Below are positions 39,371-48,530 of a DNA stretch of 64,000 bases, in pieces (the first letter of the stretch is position 1; every line of letters begins with the position of its first letter). The position numbers were made by a program, and so were the translations under genes. The notes below the pieces were generated by a model. The model had not been told where the DNA came from. It did no database searches and saw nothing but the letters and a program-made list of their open reading frames with translations. This stretch comes from Stutzerimonas azotifigens. Its GTDB lineage: Bacteria > Pseudomonadota > Gammaproteobacteria > Pseudomonadales > Pseudomonadaceae. Where the stretch lies: the NCBI RefSeq assembly GCF_013522725.1, contig NZ_JAAMRF010000001.1, forward strand, positions 434,001 to 498,000. Direction: 5' to 3'.

Positions 39371-40333
39371 TCAGGGCTTGCGGGCGACGATCACTGCGCG
39401 CATCGGCGCCGGCAGCCCCTCGAGGGTCTTGCTCGGATCTTGCGGATCGAGGAAGTCCGGAAGCGACTGGTAGCGCATCCATTCGGTGCTGCGCTGCTCC
39501 TCGGTGCTGGTGAGACTGACGTCCACGCAGCGTACATCGACGAAGCCTGCCCGCCGCAGCCATAGCTCCAGCGCCGGTACGGAGGGCAGGAACCAGACAT
39601 TTCGCATCTGCGCGTAGCGGTCTTCCGGCACCAGGGCGGTGTGCTCATCGCCCTCGACTACCAGAGTCTCGAGAACCAGCTCGCCGCCTTTGACCAGGCA
39701 GTCGCGCAGATCGAGCAAATGATCGATGGGGGAGCGGCGGTGATAGAGCACGCCCATGGAGAACACCGTGTCGAAGCCTTCGAGCCTGGCGGGCAGCTCT
39801 TCGATGCCCAGCGGTAAATGCCAGGCGGGATGCTCCGGCAGGTAGCGCTTGATCGCCTGGAACTGGCAAAAGAACAGCCAGTTGGGATCGATGCCGACCA
39901 CGCTGTGGGCGCCGGCACCCAGCATGCGCCACATGTAGTAGCCGTTGCCGCAGCCGACATCGAGGATGCGCTTGCCGGACAGATCCAGATGCGGGGCGAC
40001 ACGGGACCATTTCCAGTCCGAGCGCCATTCAGTATCCACCGGCACGCCGAAGATCTCGAACGGGCCCTTGCGCCAGGGGATCAGCCCGCGCAGGGCTTCG
40101 AGCGTCTGCCCATGGAGCTGTTCTTGGCCAGCAGCGCTCAGGCGAACGCCCTGATCCAGGCGGACATCGGTCGGCGTCAGGTCGGGCAGGGCGTCGACGG
40201 CGCGTTGCCAGCGCGGCAGGTCGCCGTGACCGATCTCCAGCTTGGCGTCGAGTTGTTGCTGCAGGCCGTTGGCCCAGGCGGCCAGGGGAGTACCGGCCAG
40301 GCGCCAGGCCAGTGAGGAAAGATCGAGATTCAT
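39371..40333 (-). CDS. cmoB: tRNA U34 carboxymethyltransferase CmoB
   Basis: A 320-residue enzyme that transfers carboxymethyl from carboxy-SAM to 5-hydroxyuridine at tRNA position 34, giving cmo5U. The SAM site is [15 protein letters not shown] at about 125-139; [11 protein letters not shown] is the family-specific carboxy-SAM region. Its ATG overlaps the cmoA stop by 4 bp, so the two are co-expressed. Confidence 0.95.
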   Translation of the reverse strand: MNLDLSSLAWRLAGTPLAAWANGLQQQLDAKLEIGHGDLPRWQRAVDALPDLTPTDVRLDQGVRLSAAGQEQLHGQTLEALRGLIPWRKGPFEIFGVPVDTEWRSDWKWSRVAPHLDLSGKRILDVGCGNGYYMWRMLGAGAHSVVGIDPNWLFFCQFQAIKRYLPEHPAWHLPLGIEELPARLEGFDTVFSMGVLYHRRSPIDHLLDLRDCLVKGGELVLETLVVEGDEHTALVPEDRYAQMRNVWFLPSVPALELWLRRAGFVDVRCVDVSLTSTEEQRSTEWMRYQSLPDFLDPQDPSKTLEGLPAPMRAVIVARKP

Positions 40334-41073
40334 GGCAGGGCAATCAGAGAGGCGAAATTCAGGCACTGGAACCAGGGCACCACCTTGGAAAAGCCGGCGT
40401 CGAGCAGGCGCTGGCGGTGGGTTTGCAGGCTGTCGGGCTTCATCACGTTCTCGATGGCGCTGCGTTTCTGGGCGATTTCCAGCTCGCTGTAGCCATTGGC
40501 GCGCTTGAAGGCGACGTGCAGGTCGGTGAGCAAGGCGTGCTCCTGCTCATCCTCGAAGCGCAGCTTCTCCGACAGGATCAGCGCGCCGCCTGGCAGCAGG
40601 GCCTGGCGGATGCGCGTCAGCAGTGCCGGGCGTTGCTCGGGCGGGATGAATTGCAGGGTGAAGTTGAGGGCGACCAGCGAGGCGGGCTGGAACTCCAGGG
40701 TCAGGATGTCTGCCTCGATCACGCTGACCGGCAGCAGCTCCTGGAACATCGAATCCTGCGCATGCAGGTATTCGTTGCAGCGCGTGGTCATCGCGGCCGA
40801 ATTGTCCACCGCGATCACCCGGCAGTTGTCAGCCTTCACGTGGCGGCGCAGCGCCTGGGTGACCGCGCCCAGCGAGCAGCCGAGGTCGTACAGGCAGCTG
40901 TCGGGCTGGGCGAATTGCGCGGCGAGCACGCCGATGTTCTCGACGATGGTCGGGTAACCCGGCACCGAGCGCTTGATCATGTCCGGGAACACGCGCACCA
41001 CATCTTCGTTGAACACGAAGTCCGGTACGTGGGGCAGGGGCTTGGCGAACAGATGATCGGGATCGTGGCTCAC
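40330..41073 (-). CDS. cmoA: Carboxy-SAM synthase CmoA
   Basis: A 247-residue enzyme that makes carboxy-SAM from SAM and prephenate for CmoB. The SAM motif is [17 protein letters not shown]; the conserved [20 protein letters not shown] precedes it. I prefer the GTG at 41073 ([12 protein letters not shown]), the usual family N-terminus. An in-frame ATG at 41106 would overlap a TACAAT -10-like element, which would place the transcription start downstream of it. Confidence 0.92.
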   Translation of the reverse strand: MSHDPDHLFAKPLPHVPDFVFNEDVVRVFPDMIKRSVPGYPTIVENIGVLAAQFAQPDSCLYDLGCSLGAVTQALRRHVKADNCRVIAVDNSAAMTTRCNEYLHAQDSMFQELLPVSVIEADILTLEFQPASLVALNFTLQFIPPEQRPALLTRIRQALLPGGALILSEKLRFEDEQEHALLTDLHVAFKRANGYSELEIAQKRSAIENVMKPDSLQTHRQRLLDAGFSKVVPWFQCLNFASLIALP

Positions 41074-41104
41074 GGCGTTTGGCGATGCGGCGAAAAGGGC
41101 CGGC

Positions 41105-41110
41105 ATTGTA
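41105..41110 (-). promoter_or_regulatory. -10 element upstream of cmoA
   Basis: TACAAT on the minus strand, about 31 bp before the preferred GTG. No clear -35 is seen. Confidence 0.35.
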
Positions 41111-41142
41111 GCGGAAACGCAGAGGGCGGCGCGTACAGCGCG

Positions 41143-41535
41143 TCAGCGCACCTCGATGCGGCAGTCGAACAATCCGGCCGGTTCGGCGGCGGCGTCCCAG
41201 GGTTGCTGGTAGGCCAGGTACAGCCTGCCTGTGCCGCTACCCTGCACCTGGAAGCGCCACGTGGAGAGCCCTTCGCCGCCGATCACGTCCTTGTCCGGTG
41301 AGCTGAACACTTCGGGTCCGAGGCTCTTGAGCTGAGCGGGTGCTGCGTCCTGCAGGTTCCAGCGGTAACCGCTGGTGGGGTTGCTGGGCAGACTGACGAT
41401 CAGCATCTGACCGTTGTGCAGGCTCAGCGGGCAGCTGCGATCGTCTTTGAGCGAGACACTGCTGGGCGGGGTGCTCGAACAGGCGGCGAGCAGTACCAGC
41501 GAGGCGGGCAGGATGAGGCGAGGAACCGAAAGCAT
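41143..41535 (-). CDS. Chagasin-like (I42 family) lipoprotein protease inhibitor
   Basis: A 130-residue lipoprotein with a lipobox LLAAC near residue 19, followed by an immunoglobulin-like domain of the I42 (chagasin) cysteine-protease-inhibitor family. Two of the family loops are seen: NPTSGYRW and GLSTWRFQVQG; the last, near YQQPWD, corresponds to the RPW-like loop. Target proteases are not obvious in the window. It sits 91 bp after the lon-type gene on the same strand, so it is probably separately transcribed. Start MLSVPRL at 41535 is set by the lipobox distance. Confidence 0.75.
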   Translation of the reverse strand: MLSVPRLILPASLVLLAACSSTPPSSVSLKDDRSCPLSLHNGQMLIVSLPSNPTSGYRWNLQDAAPAQLKSLGPEVFSSPDKDVIGGEGLSTWRFQVQGSGTGRLYLAYQQPWDAAAEPAGLFDCRIEVR

Positions 41536-41626
41536 GGGCGTGACCGATCCGTAAAACGAACCGCAAGGATAGCCCGCCCGGGCACAAAGGCCCAGGCGCG
41601 GGCTGCGGCATGCCAATGAAGCGCGG

Positions 41627-44017
41627 TTAGAACAGCAGCTTGGCGACGTCGGCGAAACGCCGAGCGAAATGCACCGTGAGGCCTTCCTTGAGGTAATCGG
41701 GCAGCTCTTCGAAGTCCCCCCGGTTGGGCTCGGGCAGGATCAGTTCGAAGATTTTCTGCCGACGTGCCGCGATGACCTTCTCGCGCACCCCGCCGATCGG
41801 CAGCACCTGTCCGGTCAAGGTCAGCTCGCCGGTCATGGCCACGCCTTTCTTCGGCGCTTGGCCGCGGGCCAGAGAAAGCAGGGCGCTGGCCATGGTGATG
41901 CCAGCACTCGGACCGTCCTTGGGCGTGGCGCCTTCGGGCACGTGCAGGTGAACGAAGGCCTCGTCGAAGAACTGCGGATCGCCCTTGAATTCCTTCAGGT
42001 GCGAGCTGACGTAGCTGTAGGCGATTTCCGCCGACTCCTTCATCACGTCGCCGAGCTTGCCGGTCAGCTTGAAGCCACGGTTGAGGGTGTGGATGCGGGT
42101 GGCCTCGATCGGCAGCGTCGCGCCGCCCATGCTGGTCCAGGCCAGCCCGGTGATGACGCCGACGCCCGAGAGCACCTGTTCGCTGCGGAACACCGGTTTG
42201 CCGAGGTAGTCGTCCAGATCCTTCGGCCCGATCCTGATCGTGCGCTCCGGGTCTTCCAACAGCTGCACGACGCTTTTACGCACCAGCTTGCCCAGCTGTT
42301 TCTCGAGCTGACGCACGCCCGCTTCGCGGGCATAGCCGTCGATCACCGCCTTCAGGGCGCTGTCGCTCAACGATAGCCGCTGCTTCGGTACGCCGGTCTT
42401 CTCCAGCAGCTTCGGCCACAGGTGACGCTTGGCGATGGCCAGTTTTTCCTCGGCGATGTAGCCGGAAAGGCGAATCACCTCCATGCGGTCCAGGAGCGGG
42501 CCGGGGATGGAGTCCAGGGTGTTGGCGGTGCAGACGAACAGCACTTTGGACAGGTCCAGGCGCAGGTCCAGGTAGTGGTCGAGAAACTCGACGTTCTGCT
42601 CCGGATCGAGGGTCTCGAGCAGGGCCGACGCCGGGTCGCCCTGGTAGCTGGCGCCGAGCTTGTCGATCTCGTCGAGCATGATCACCGGGTTCATCACCTC
42701 CACGTCCTTGAGCGCCTGCACCAGCTTGCCGGGCATCGCGCCGATGTAGGTGCGTCGGTGGCCCTTGATCTCGGCCTCGTCGCGCATGCCGCCCACGCTG
42801 AAGCGATAGAACGGGCGGCCGAGCGATTCGGCAATCGATTTGCCGATGCTGGTCTTGCCGACGCCGGGCGGGCCGACCAGCAGGACGATGGAACCGGCGA
42901 TCTCGCCCTTGAAGGCGCCTACGGCGAGAAACTCGAGGATGCGGCTCTTGATGTCGTCGAGCCCGGCATGATGCTGATCCAGCACCTTGCGGGCGCGCTT
43001 GAGATCGAGCTTGTCTTCGCCGTAGACGCCCCAGGGCAGGGCGGTGGCCCAGTCGAGGTAATTGCGGGTGACGGCGTATTCAGGCGAACCCGTTTCGAGG
43101 ATGGACAGCTTGCCGAGCTCCTCGTCGATACGCTTCTGCACCGGGGCGGGCAAGGTCTTGCCGACCAGCCGGGCGCGGAATTCGTCGGCGTCGGCGCTCT
43201 TGTCGTCCTTGGTGATGCCCAGTTCGCGCTGGATGATCTTGAGCTGTTCCTTGAGGAAGAATTCGCGCTGGCGCTCGCCGATCTTGCGGTTCACCTCACC
43301 GGTGAGTTCTTTCTGCAGTTTGGCGACCTCGACTTCCTTGCGCAGCAGCGGCAGGACCTTTTCCATGCGCTTGAGCATCGGCACGCAGTCGAGCACTTCC
43401 TGCAGTTCCAGTCCTGGCGCAGTGGTCAGCGCCGCGGCGAAGTCGGCCAGCGGCGAGGGGTCGTTGGGGCTGAAGCGATTGAGGTAGTTCTTCAATTCCT
43501 CGCTATAGAGCGGATTGAGCGGCAGCAGCTCCTTGATGGCGTTGATCAGCGCCATCCCGTAGGCCTTGACCTCGTCGCGCGGGTCGTCTTCGCTCTGCGG
43601 GTAATCGACCTCGGCGAGGTAAGGCGGCTTGCGACGCAGCCAGCCGCGCACGCGTACGCGGGTCAGGCCCTGGGCGACGAACTGCAGCTTGCCGCCTTCG
43701 CGGGTGGCGTGGTGGACCCGAACCAGGGTGCCGTGTTGGGGCAGACTGTTCGGGTCGAAGCTGCTGCTATCTTCGGTCGGGCTGTCCATATAGAACAGAG
43801 CCAGGCGCTGGTGTGGCGTCTTGGAAACCAGTTCGAGGGTTTCCGCCCAGGGATCTTCGTTGACGATGATCGGCAGCACCTGTGCCGGAAAAAAGGGGCG
43901 GTTATGGATCGGGATGATGTAGACGCGCTCGGGGAGCGTCTGCCCAGGCAGTGCCAGGCTGCCGCCTGACTGGGTGATCTCTTCGACGATTTCCGGCGTG
44001 TTGTCCTGATCGCTCAT
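41627..44017 (-). CDS. lon: Lon-type ATP-dependent protease (endopeptidase La; AsrA-like)
   Basis: A 796-residue Lon protease. It has the N-terminal substrate-binding LON domain, a Walker [10 protein letters not shown] and the Ser-Lys protease domain with S704 in DGPSAGIT and K747, 43 residues apart as in E. coli (S679/K722). Position next to pruR-putA is that of the second, stress-linked Lon (AsrA) of P. aeruginosa rather than the clpX-adjacent one. A heat-shock-like promoter precedes it at 44046-44075. Confidence 0.93.
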   Translation of the reverse strand: MSDQDNTPEIVEEITQSGGSLALPGQTLPERVYIIPIHNRPFFPAQVLPIIVNEDPWAETLELVSKTPHQRLALFYMDSPTEDSSSFDPNSLPQHGTLVRVHHATREGGKLQFVAQGLTRVRVRGWLRRKPPYLAEVDYPQSEDDPRDEVKAYGMALINAIKELLPLNPLYSEELKNYLNRFSPNDPSPLADFAAALTTAPGLELQEVLDCVPMLKRMEKVLPLLRKEVEVAKLQKELTGEVNRKIGERQREFFLKEQLKIIQRELGITKDDKSADADEFRARLVGKTLPAPVQKRIDEELGKLSILETGSPEYAVTRNYLDWATALPWGVYGEDKLDLKRARKVLDQHHAGLDDIKSRILEFLAVGAFKGEIAGSIVLLVGPPGVGKTSIGKSIAESLGRPFYRFSVGGMRDEAEIKGHRRTYIGAMPGKLVQALKDVEVMNPVIMLDEIDKLGASYQGDPASALLETLDPEQNVEFLDHYLDLRLDLSKVLFVCTANTLDSIPGPLLDRMEVIRLSGYIAEEKLAIAKRHLWPKLLEKTGVPKQRLSLSDSALKAVIDGYAREAGVRQLEKQLGKLVRKSVVQLLEDPERTIRIGPKDLDDYLGKPVFRSEQVLSGVGVITGLAWTSMGGATLPIEATRIHTLNRGFKLTGKLGDVMKESAEIAYSYVSSHLKEFKGDPQFFDEAFVHLHVPEGATPKDGPSAGITMASALLSLARGQAPKKGVAMTGELTLTGQVLPIGGVREKVIAARRQKIFELILPEPNRGDFEELPDYLKEGLTVHFARRFADVAKLLF

Positions 44018-44045
44018 GGGGCACCTGTTGGCATTGGATGCTGCT

Positions 44046-44075
44046 TAGATGGGTAGCGCCGTCGATGATTTCAAT
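44046..44075 (-). promoter_or_regulatory. Candidate sigma-32 (heat-shock) promoter of the lon-type gene
   Basis: On the minus strand ATTGAAA (44069-44075), 14 bases, then ACCCATCTA (44046-44054). This is close to the heat-shock consensus CTTGAAA-N11-16-CCCCATnT and lies 29 bp before the ATG. Confidence 0.55.
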
Positions 44076-44147
44076 CCCGCGCGTCCTGTGGCTGTGCAAG
44101 TAGGGCGGGGCTCGGTTAAAGTCGACCGAATCCCGAGGTACCCGCCA

Positions 44148-44903
44148 ATGCTCCAAGCCCGCCTGCTTTGCCTGGACTCACAGGCCCACGAACACGCCCA
44201 CGACTATCACCAATTGGTGCTGTCCTTGGCTGGGCGTGCGGAATTCGAGGTCAACGGTGCGGGTGGCGAAGTCTGTCGCATGCGGGCGTGCCTGGTGCCA
44301 GGCGATGCCGAGCACGAGTTCGCCGGGGTTGGCGACAATCGCATGCTGATTCTCGACCTCGACGAGCAGAACCTCCCTCAGGAGGACCGCGACCTGCTCG
44401 CGCAACTGTTCGATACGCCGCGCTATCCGGCGCTCGATGCGGACTTCCAGAACTTGCTGAGCTACGCCGGCGCCGAGCTTGCTCGCTACGGCAGCGACCC
44501 TTTGCTGGGGCGTGCGCTGGGCGGCGTGCTGCTGCGGGCGCTGCATCTGCGCCTGTTCGGCGAGCAGCAGCGCGTCCCTGCCGGCTCGCTGGACATCGAG
44601 CGGCTCGACGCACACATCCATGACAACCTGGCCAGGCGCATCAGCGTCGCCGAGCTGGCTCAGGTCGCCTGCCTGAGCCCCAGCCACTTTCACATGCAGT
44701 TCAAGGACTGCGTCGGGTTGACGCCTCATCAGTACCTGCTCAAGACACGTCTGGACCGTGCCACGCGGATGCTGCGCGAGAGCCCGCTGCCGCTGGTACG
44801 GATCGCCGAGGAGTGCGGATTTTCCAGCCAGAGCGCGCTGACCACTGCGATGCGCCGCTACCTGGGCCTGACACCAAGACGGATGCGCCGCGAGCCGGCC
44901 TGA
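44148..44903 (+). CDS. pruR: AraC-family regulator of proline utilisation (PruR-like)
   Basis: A 251-residue AraC-family activator. The N-terminal cupin (HEHAHDYHQLVLSLAGRAEFEV) may bind the ligand; the C-terminal double helix-turn-helix is about residues 155-245 (ISVAELAQVACLSPSHFHMQF and ECGFSSQSALTTAMRRYLGLTPRRMR). It lies just upstream of putA on the same strand and adjacent to a lon-type gene, the location of pruR in P. aeruginosa. Since this PutA has no DNA-binding domain, PruR is the likely activator of put genes. GAGGT supports the ATG at 44148. Confidence 0.9.
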   Translation: MLQARLLCLDSQAHEHAHDYHQLVLSLAGRAEFEVNGAGGEVCRMRACLVPGDAEHEFAGVGDNRMLILDLDEQNLPQEDRDLLAQLFDTPRYPALDADFQNLLSYAGAELARYGSDPLLGRALGGVLLRALHLRLFGEQQRVPAGSLDIERLDAHIHDNLARRISVAELAQVACLSPSHFHMQFKDCVGLTPHQYLLKTRLDRATRMLRESPLPLVRIAEECGFSSQSALTTAMRRYLGLTPRRMRREPA

Positions 44904-44946
44904 CGGCTTCGCCCTTTACGGGGAATTCCTTTCTCATCGCCGCCGC

Positions 44947-44979
44947 GCACCTTATTGGTGCCAGGCGCATTCCTGCGCC
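44947..44979. repeat. Two adjacent inverted repeats upstream of putA
   Basis: GCACC-TTATT-GGTGC (44947-44961) and GGCGCA-TTCC-TGCGCC (44964-44979) lie 44-76 bp after pruR. They might be a transcription-end hairpin for pruR or regulatory sites for putA. Neither has a T tract. Confidence 0.4.
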
Positions 44980-45000
44980 AAATAACCGCAGCTGGCGGAG

Positions 45001-45035
45001 CTTTTCGCAAAAACTTCATAGCTTTGCGCAAGAAC
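45001..45035 (+). promoter_or_regulatory. Direct repeat, candidate PruR-binding site
   Basis: CTTTTCGCAAAAAC (45001-45014) and CTTTGCGCAAGAAC (45022-45035) match at 12 of 14 positions and are offset by 21 bp, two helical turns. This fits the tandem half-sites used by AraC-family activators. It lies about 123 bp before the putA ATG. Confidence 0.55.
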
Positions 45036-45157
45036 CGCCCCGGTGGCTGCCTCTACATTCCGCCATCCCCTTGCGAAAGCAGCCGCGCGCACGTGTTGTG
45101 AGCGGTGCTGTCGTGGGCTAGACCCATACCTATCTTCACCTCCAGAGGAGCGGCGAG

Positions 45158-48100
45158 ATGTTCAAAGCCGGTCACGTCTTGCAGGGCGACTTCGCCAATC
45201 TGAAAGCCGCCGAGTTCTTTCCCCAGGTCAGCGCAAACTACAGCGTCGACGAAGCCGAGTATCTCAACGAATTGTTGCAACTCGCCGACCCTGGCGAGGC
45301 GGGCATCGAATCGATCCGACAGGAGGCGCGCAGCCTGATCGAGGCCGTTCGCGGCCGTGACAATGCGGTCGATACCCTCGATGCACTGTTGCGCCAGTAC
45401 AGCCTCGATACCCAGGAAGGCCTGATGCTGATGTGCCTGGCCGAGGCGCTGCTGCGCGTGCCAGACGCCGTGACTGCCGATGCGCTGATCCGCGACAAGC
45501 TCAACGCTGCCGAGTGGGAGCGTCACCTGGGCCAGAGCGACAACGTGCTGGTCAATTTCGCCGCCTGGGGGCTGGTGATGACTGGCCGGGTTGTCGACCC
45601 GGAAAGCGGTGATGGCCGGCCGAAGAATGTCCTCGGTCGCCTGATCAAGCGCTCCGGCGAGCCGGTGATTCGCGCCGCGATGAACCAGGCGATGAAGCTG
45701 ATGGGCAAGCAGTTCGTCCTCGGGCGCACCATTTCCGAGGCGCTGAAGAACGGCCGTCCCGAACGCGAAAAGGGCTACACCTACTCCTTCGACATGCTCG
45801 GCGAAGCGGCCCTGACGGTCGAAGACGCCGACAAGTACATGGCCGACTACCGCCGTGCCGTCGAGACCGTCGGCGCCGAGCCCCAGGTCGGGCCGGGCCC
45901 GCGACCGTCGGTGTCGATCAAGCTGTCGGCGCTGCACCCGCGCTACGAGGTCGCCCAGCGCGAGCGCGTGCTCAGTGAACTGTTCGAGAGCGTGCGTGAG
46001 CTGGCGGTACTGGCACGCACACTCGACGTCGGCATCACCATCGATGCCGAAGAGGCGGACCGACTCGAGCTGTCGCTGGAGCTTTTCGAAAAGCTCATGC
46101 GCGACCCGGCGATCGCCGGCTGGGGTGAGTTCGGTCTGGTTATCCAGGCGTACTCCAAGCGCTGCCTGCCGGTGCTGGTGTGGCTGACCTTGCTGGGCAA
46201 GGAACTCGGCGCACGTATCCCGCTGCGCCTGGTCAAGGGCGCCTACTGGGACAGCGAGATTAAGCAGTGTCAGGTTCAGGGGTTGTCCGGCTATCCGGTG
46301 TTTACCCGCAAGGAGGGCACCGATACCTCCTACCTGGCCTGTGCGCGCTACCTGTTGTCCGAGCAGACCCGCGGCGTGATCTATCCGCAATTCGCCAGCC
46401 ACAACGCGCATACCGTCAGCTGCATCCTGGCGATGGCCCAGGAGGCGCAGGCTGCGTCCGGGCACGCGCGCGAGTTCGAGTTCCAGCGCCTGCACGGCAT
46501 GGGCGATGCGCTGTACGACACGGTGATCGAGAAATACCGCAAGAACGTGCGCATCTATGCGCCGGTCGGGGCGCACAAGGATCTGCTGCCGTACCTGGTG
46601 CGGCGTCTGCTGGAAAACGGCGCGAACTCCTCATTCGTCCACCAGCTGGTCGATCCGCGCGTGCCGGTGGAATCGCTGATCGATCATCCGGTGACCCAGC
46701 TGCGCCAGTTCAAGACCTTTGGCAACTCACGCATCCCGCTCCCGCCGGCGCTGTACGGCAATCGGAAAAACTCGCAAGGCATCAACATGAATATCCAGAC
46801 TCAATGGAACGAACTGGCCAGCGCTTACCAACCTTTCTTGTCGCGCCAGTGGCAGGCTGCGCCGGTCATCGACGGCAAGACCTTGGGCGGTACCGCGAGC
46901 GAAGTCCGTTGCCCCTATGACCTCGCCGATGTGGTCGGAACTGCCCAGTTCGCTACCGCCGAGCACGCCCGCCAGGCACTCGATGGCCTGGCGGCAGCCT
47001 GGCCGCGCTGGAACGCGACGCCGGTCGAAGAGCGCGCCGCGATTCTCGAACGGCTCGGCGACCTGCTCGAGGCCAACCGTGCCGAACTCATGGCGCTCTG
47101 CACCCGTGAAGCCGGCAAGACCCTGCAGGACGGTATCGACGAGGTCCGCGAGGCGGTGGATTTCTGTCGCTACTACGCTCTGCAGGCGCGCCAGAAGCTG
47201 GGCCGCGAAGAGCTCAAGGGCCCGACCGGCGAGCGCAACGAGTTGTTCCATGAGGGCCGTGGCGTGTTCGTCTGCGTCAGCCCTTGGAATTTCCCGCTGG
47301 CGATCTACCTCGGTCAGATCACCGCGGCGCTGGTGGCCGGCAACACCGTGCTGGCCAAGCCGGCGGAGCAGACCAGCCTGATCGCGGCGCGCGCACTGGA
47401 ACTGATGTTCGAAGCCGGCCTGCCAAAGGATGCCATCGCCTTCCTACCCGGCGAGGGCGCGACCCTGGGCAGCGTGTTCTGCCGCGATCCGCGTGTGGTT
47501 GGCGTGTGTTTCACCGGCTCCACCGACACCGCGCGCATCATCAATCGCCAGCTGGCCGAGAAGGAGGGGGCGATCGCCACCCTGATCGCCGAGACCGGCG
47601 GCCAGAACGCGATGATCGTCGATTCCACTGCGCTGCCCGAGCAGGTGGTCAAGGATGCCATAGGCTCGGCCTTCACCAGCGCCGGCCAGCGCTGCTCGGC
47701 CCTGCGCGTGCTCTACGTGCAGCGCGACATCGCCGACCGCGTGATCGAGTTGCTCAAGGGCGCGATGGCCGAGCTCAAGGTCGGCCCGACCCATCTGCGC
47801 GAGAACGACCTGGGTCCGGTGATCGACGCCGAAGCCCGTGAAGGTCTATTGGCGCACATCCAGAAGCTCAAGGGCGAAGGTCGGCTGATTGCCGAAGCCC
47901 GTCTGCCGGAGGGTTTGAACGGCCATTTCGTCGCCCCGGTGGCATTCGAGATCGGCGGCATTCACGAGCTGACCAAGGAGCATTTCGGGCCAGTCCTGCA
48001 TGTGGTGCGCTACGACGCCGCCGATCTGGAAAAGGTGGTCGCTGCGATCAACGGCACCGGCTACGGGCTGACCCTCGGGGTGCACAGCCGCAACGAGGAA

Positions 48101-48331
48101 ACCGCCGCGCGCATCGAGTCGCTGGCCCGGATCGGCAACCTCTACATCAACCGCAACCAGGTCGGTGCGGTGGTCGGCGTGCAGCCGTTCGGTGGCAACG
48201 GGCTGTCCGGAACCGGCCCGAAGGCGGGCGGCCCGAGCTACCTGCTGCGCTTCATCAACGAACGCACCACCTCGACCAACACCACGGCAGTAGGCGGTAA
48301 CGCCTCGCTGCTGTCGCTAGTCGACGACTGA
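45158..48331 (+). CDS. putA: Bifunctional proline dehydrogenase / P5C dehydrogenase PutA
   Basis: A 1057-residue bifunctional enzyme. Residues about 1-520 are the FAD-dependent proline dehydrogenase (YTYSFDMLGEAAL, LVKGAYWDSEIK, YPQFASHNAHT); about 560-1040 is the NAD-dependent P5C dehydrogenase with ETGGQNAMIVDS and the catalytic Cys in SAGQRCSALRVL. It converts proline to glutamate. The ribbon-helix-helix DNA-binding domain of the 1300-residue PutA of enterobacteria and P. putida is missing, so it does not repress put genes; control probably falls to PruR. AGAGGAG precedes the ATG. Confidence 0.96.
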   Translation: MFKAGHVLQGDFANLKAAEFFPQVSANYSVDEAEYLNELLQLADPGEAGIESIRQEARSLIEAVRGRDNAVDTLDALLRQYSLDTQEGLMLMCLAEALLRVPDAVTADALIRDKLNAAEWERHLGQSDNVLVNFAAWGLVMTGRVVDPESGDGRPKNVLGRLIKRSGEPVIRAAMNQAMKLMGKQFVLGRTISEALKNGRPEREKGYTYSFDMLGEAALTVEDADKYMADYRRAVETVGAEPQVGPGPRPSVSIKLSALHPRYEVAQRERVLSELFESVRELAVLARTLDVGITIDAEEADRLELSLELFEKLMRDPAIAGWGEFGLVIQAYSKRCLPVLVWLTLLGKELGARIPLRLVKGAYWDSEIKQCQVQGLSGYPVFTRKEGTDTSYLACARYLLSEQTRGVIYPQFASHNAHTVSCILAMAQEAQAASGHAREFEFQRLHGMGDALYDTVIEKYRKNVRIYAPVGAHKDLLPYLVRRLLENGANSSFVHQLVDPRVPVESLIDHPVTQLRQFKTFGNSRIPLPPALYGNRKNSQGINMNIQTQWNELASAYQPFLSRQWQAAPVIDGKTLGGTASEVRCPYDLADVVGTAQFATAEHARQALDGLAAAWPRWNATPVEERAAILERLGDLLEANRAELMALCTREAGKTLQDGIDEVREAVDFCRYYALQARQKLGREELKGPTGERNELFHEGRGVFVCVSPWNFPLAIYLGQITAALVAGNTVLAKPAEQTSLIAARALELMFEAGLPKDAIAFLPGEGATLGSVFCRDPRVVGVCFTGSTDTARIINRQLAEKEGAIATLIAETGGQNAMIVDSTALPEQVVKDAIGSAFTSAGQRCSALRVLYVQRDIADRVIELLKGAMAELKVGPTHLRENDLGPVIDAEAREGLLAHIQKLKGEGRLIAEARLPEGLNGHFVAPVAFEIGGIHELTKEHFGPVLHVVRYDAADLEKVVAAINGTGYGLTLGVHSRNEETAARIESLARIGNLYINRNQVGAVVGVQPFGGNGLSGTGPKAGGPSYLLRFINERTTSTNTTAVGGNASLLSLVDD

Positions 48332-48530
48332 CCGCTACGGGTGCACCAGCCGGCAGTCGATTCGGCTGCCGGCGACGTACAACAACACGAACAGTTGGCG
48401 TATCGCTCTTGCGCCACTGACGAGCCGGTTCTGGTTCGTCGCCCGGTGATGGCGTCATGGCCATCGCCCTCTGCCAGGTGGGTTCGGGGCTTCCCTCGCA
48501 CCCATCGACAACAACTAACGAGGGAACACA

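Noticed and set aside
48349..48373. Hairpin after putA as a terminator
   Set aside because: An 8-bp stem exists but no T tract follows; it may only protect the 3' end.
48395..48412. TTGGC...CTTGC upstream of putP copy 1 as a sigma-54 promoter
   Set aside because: The GG-to-GC spacing is 12 bases rather than 10.
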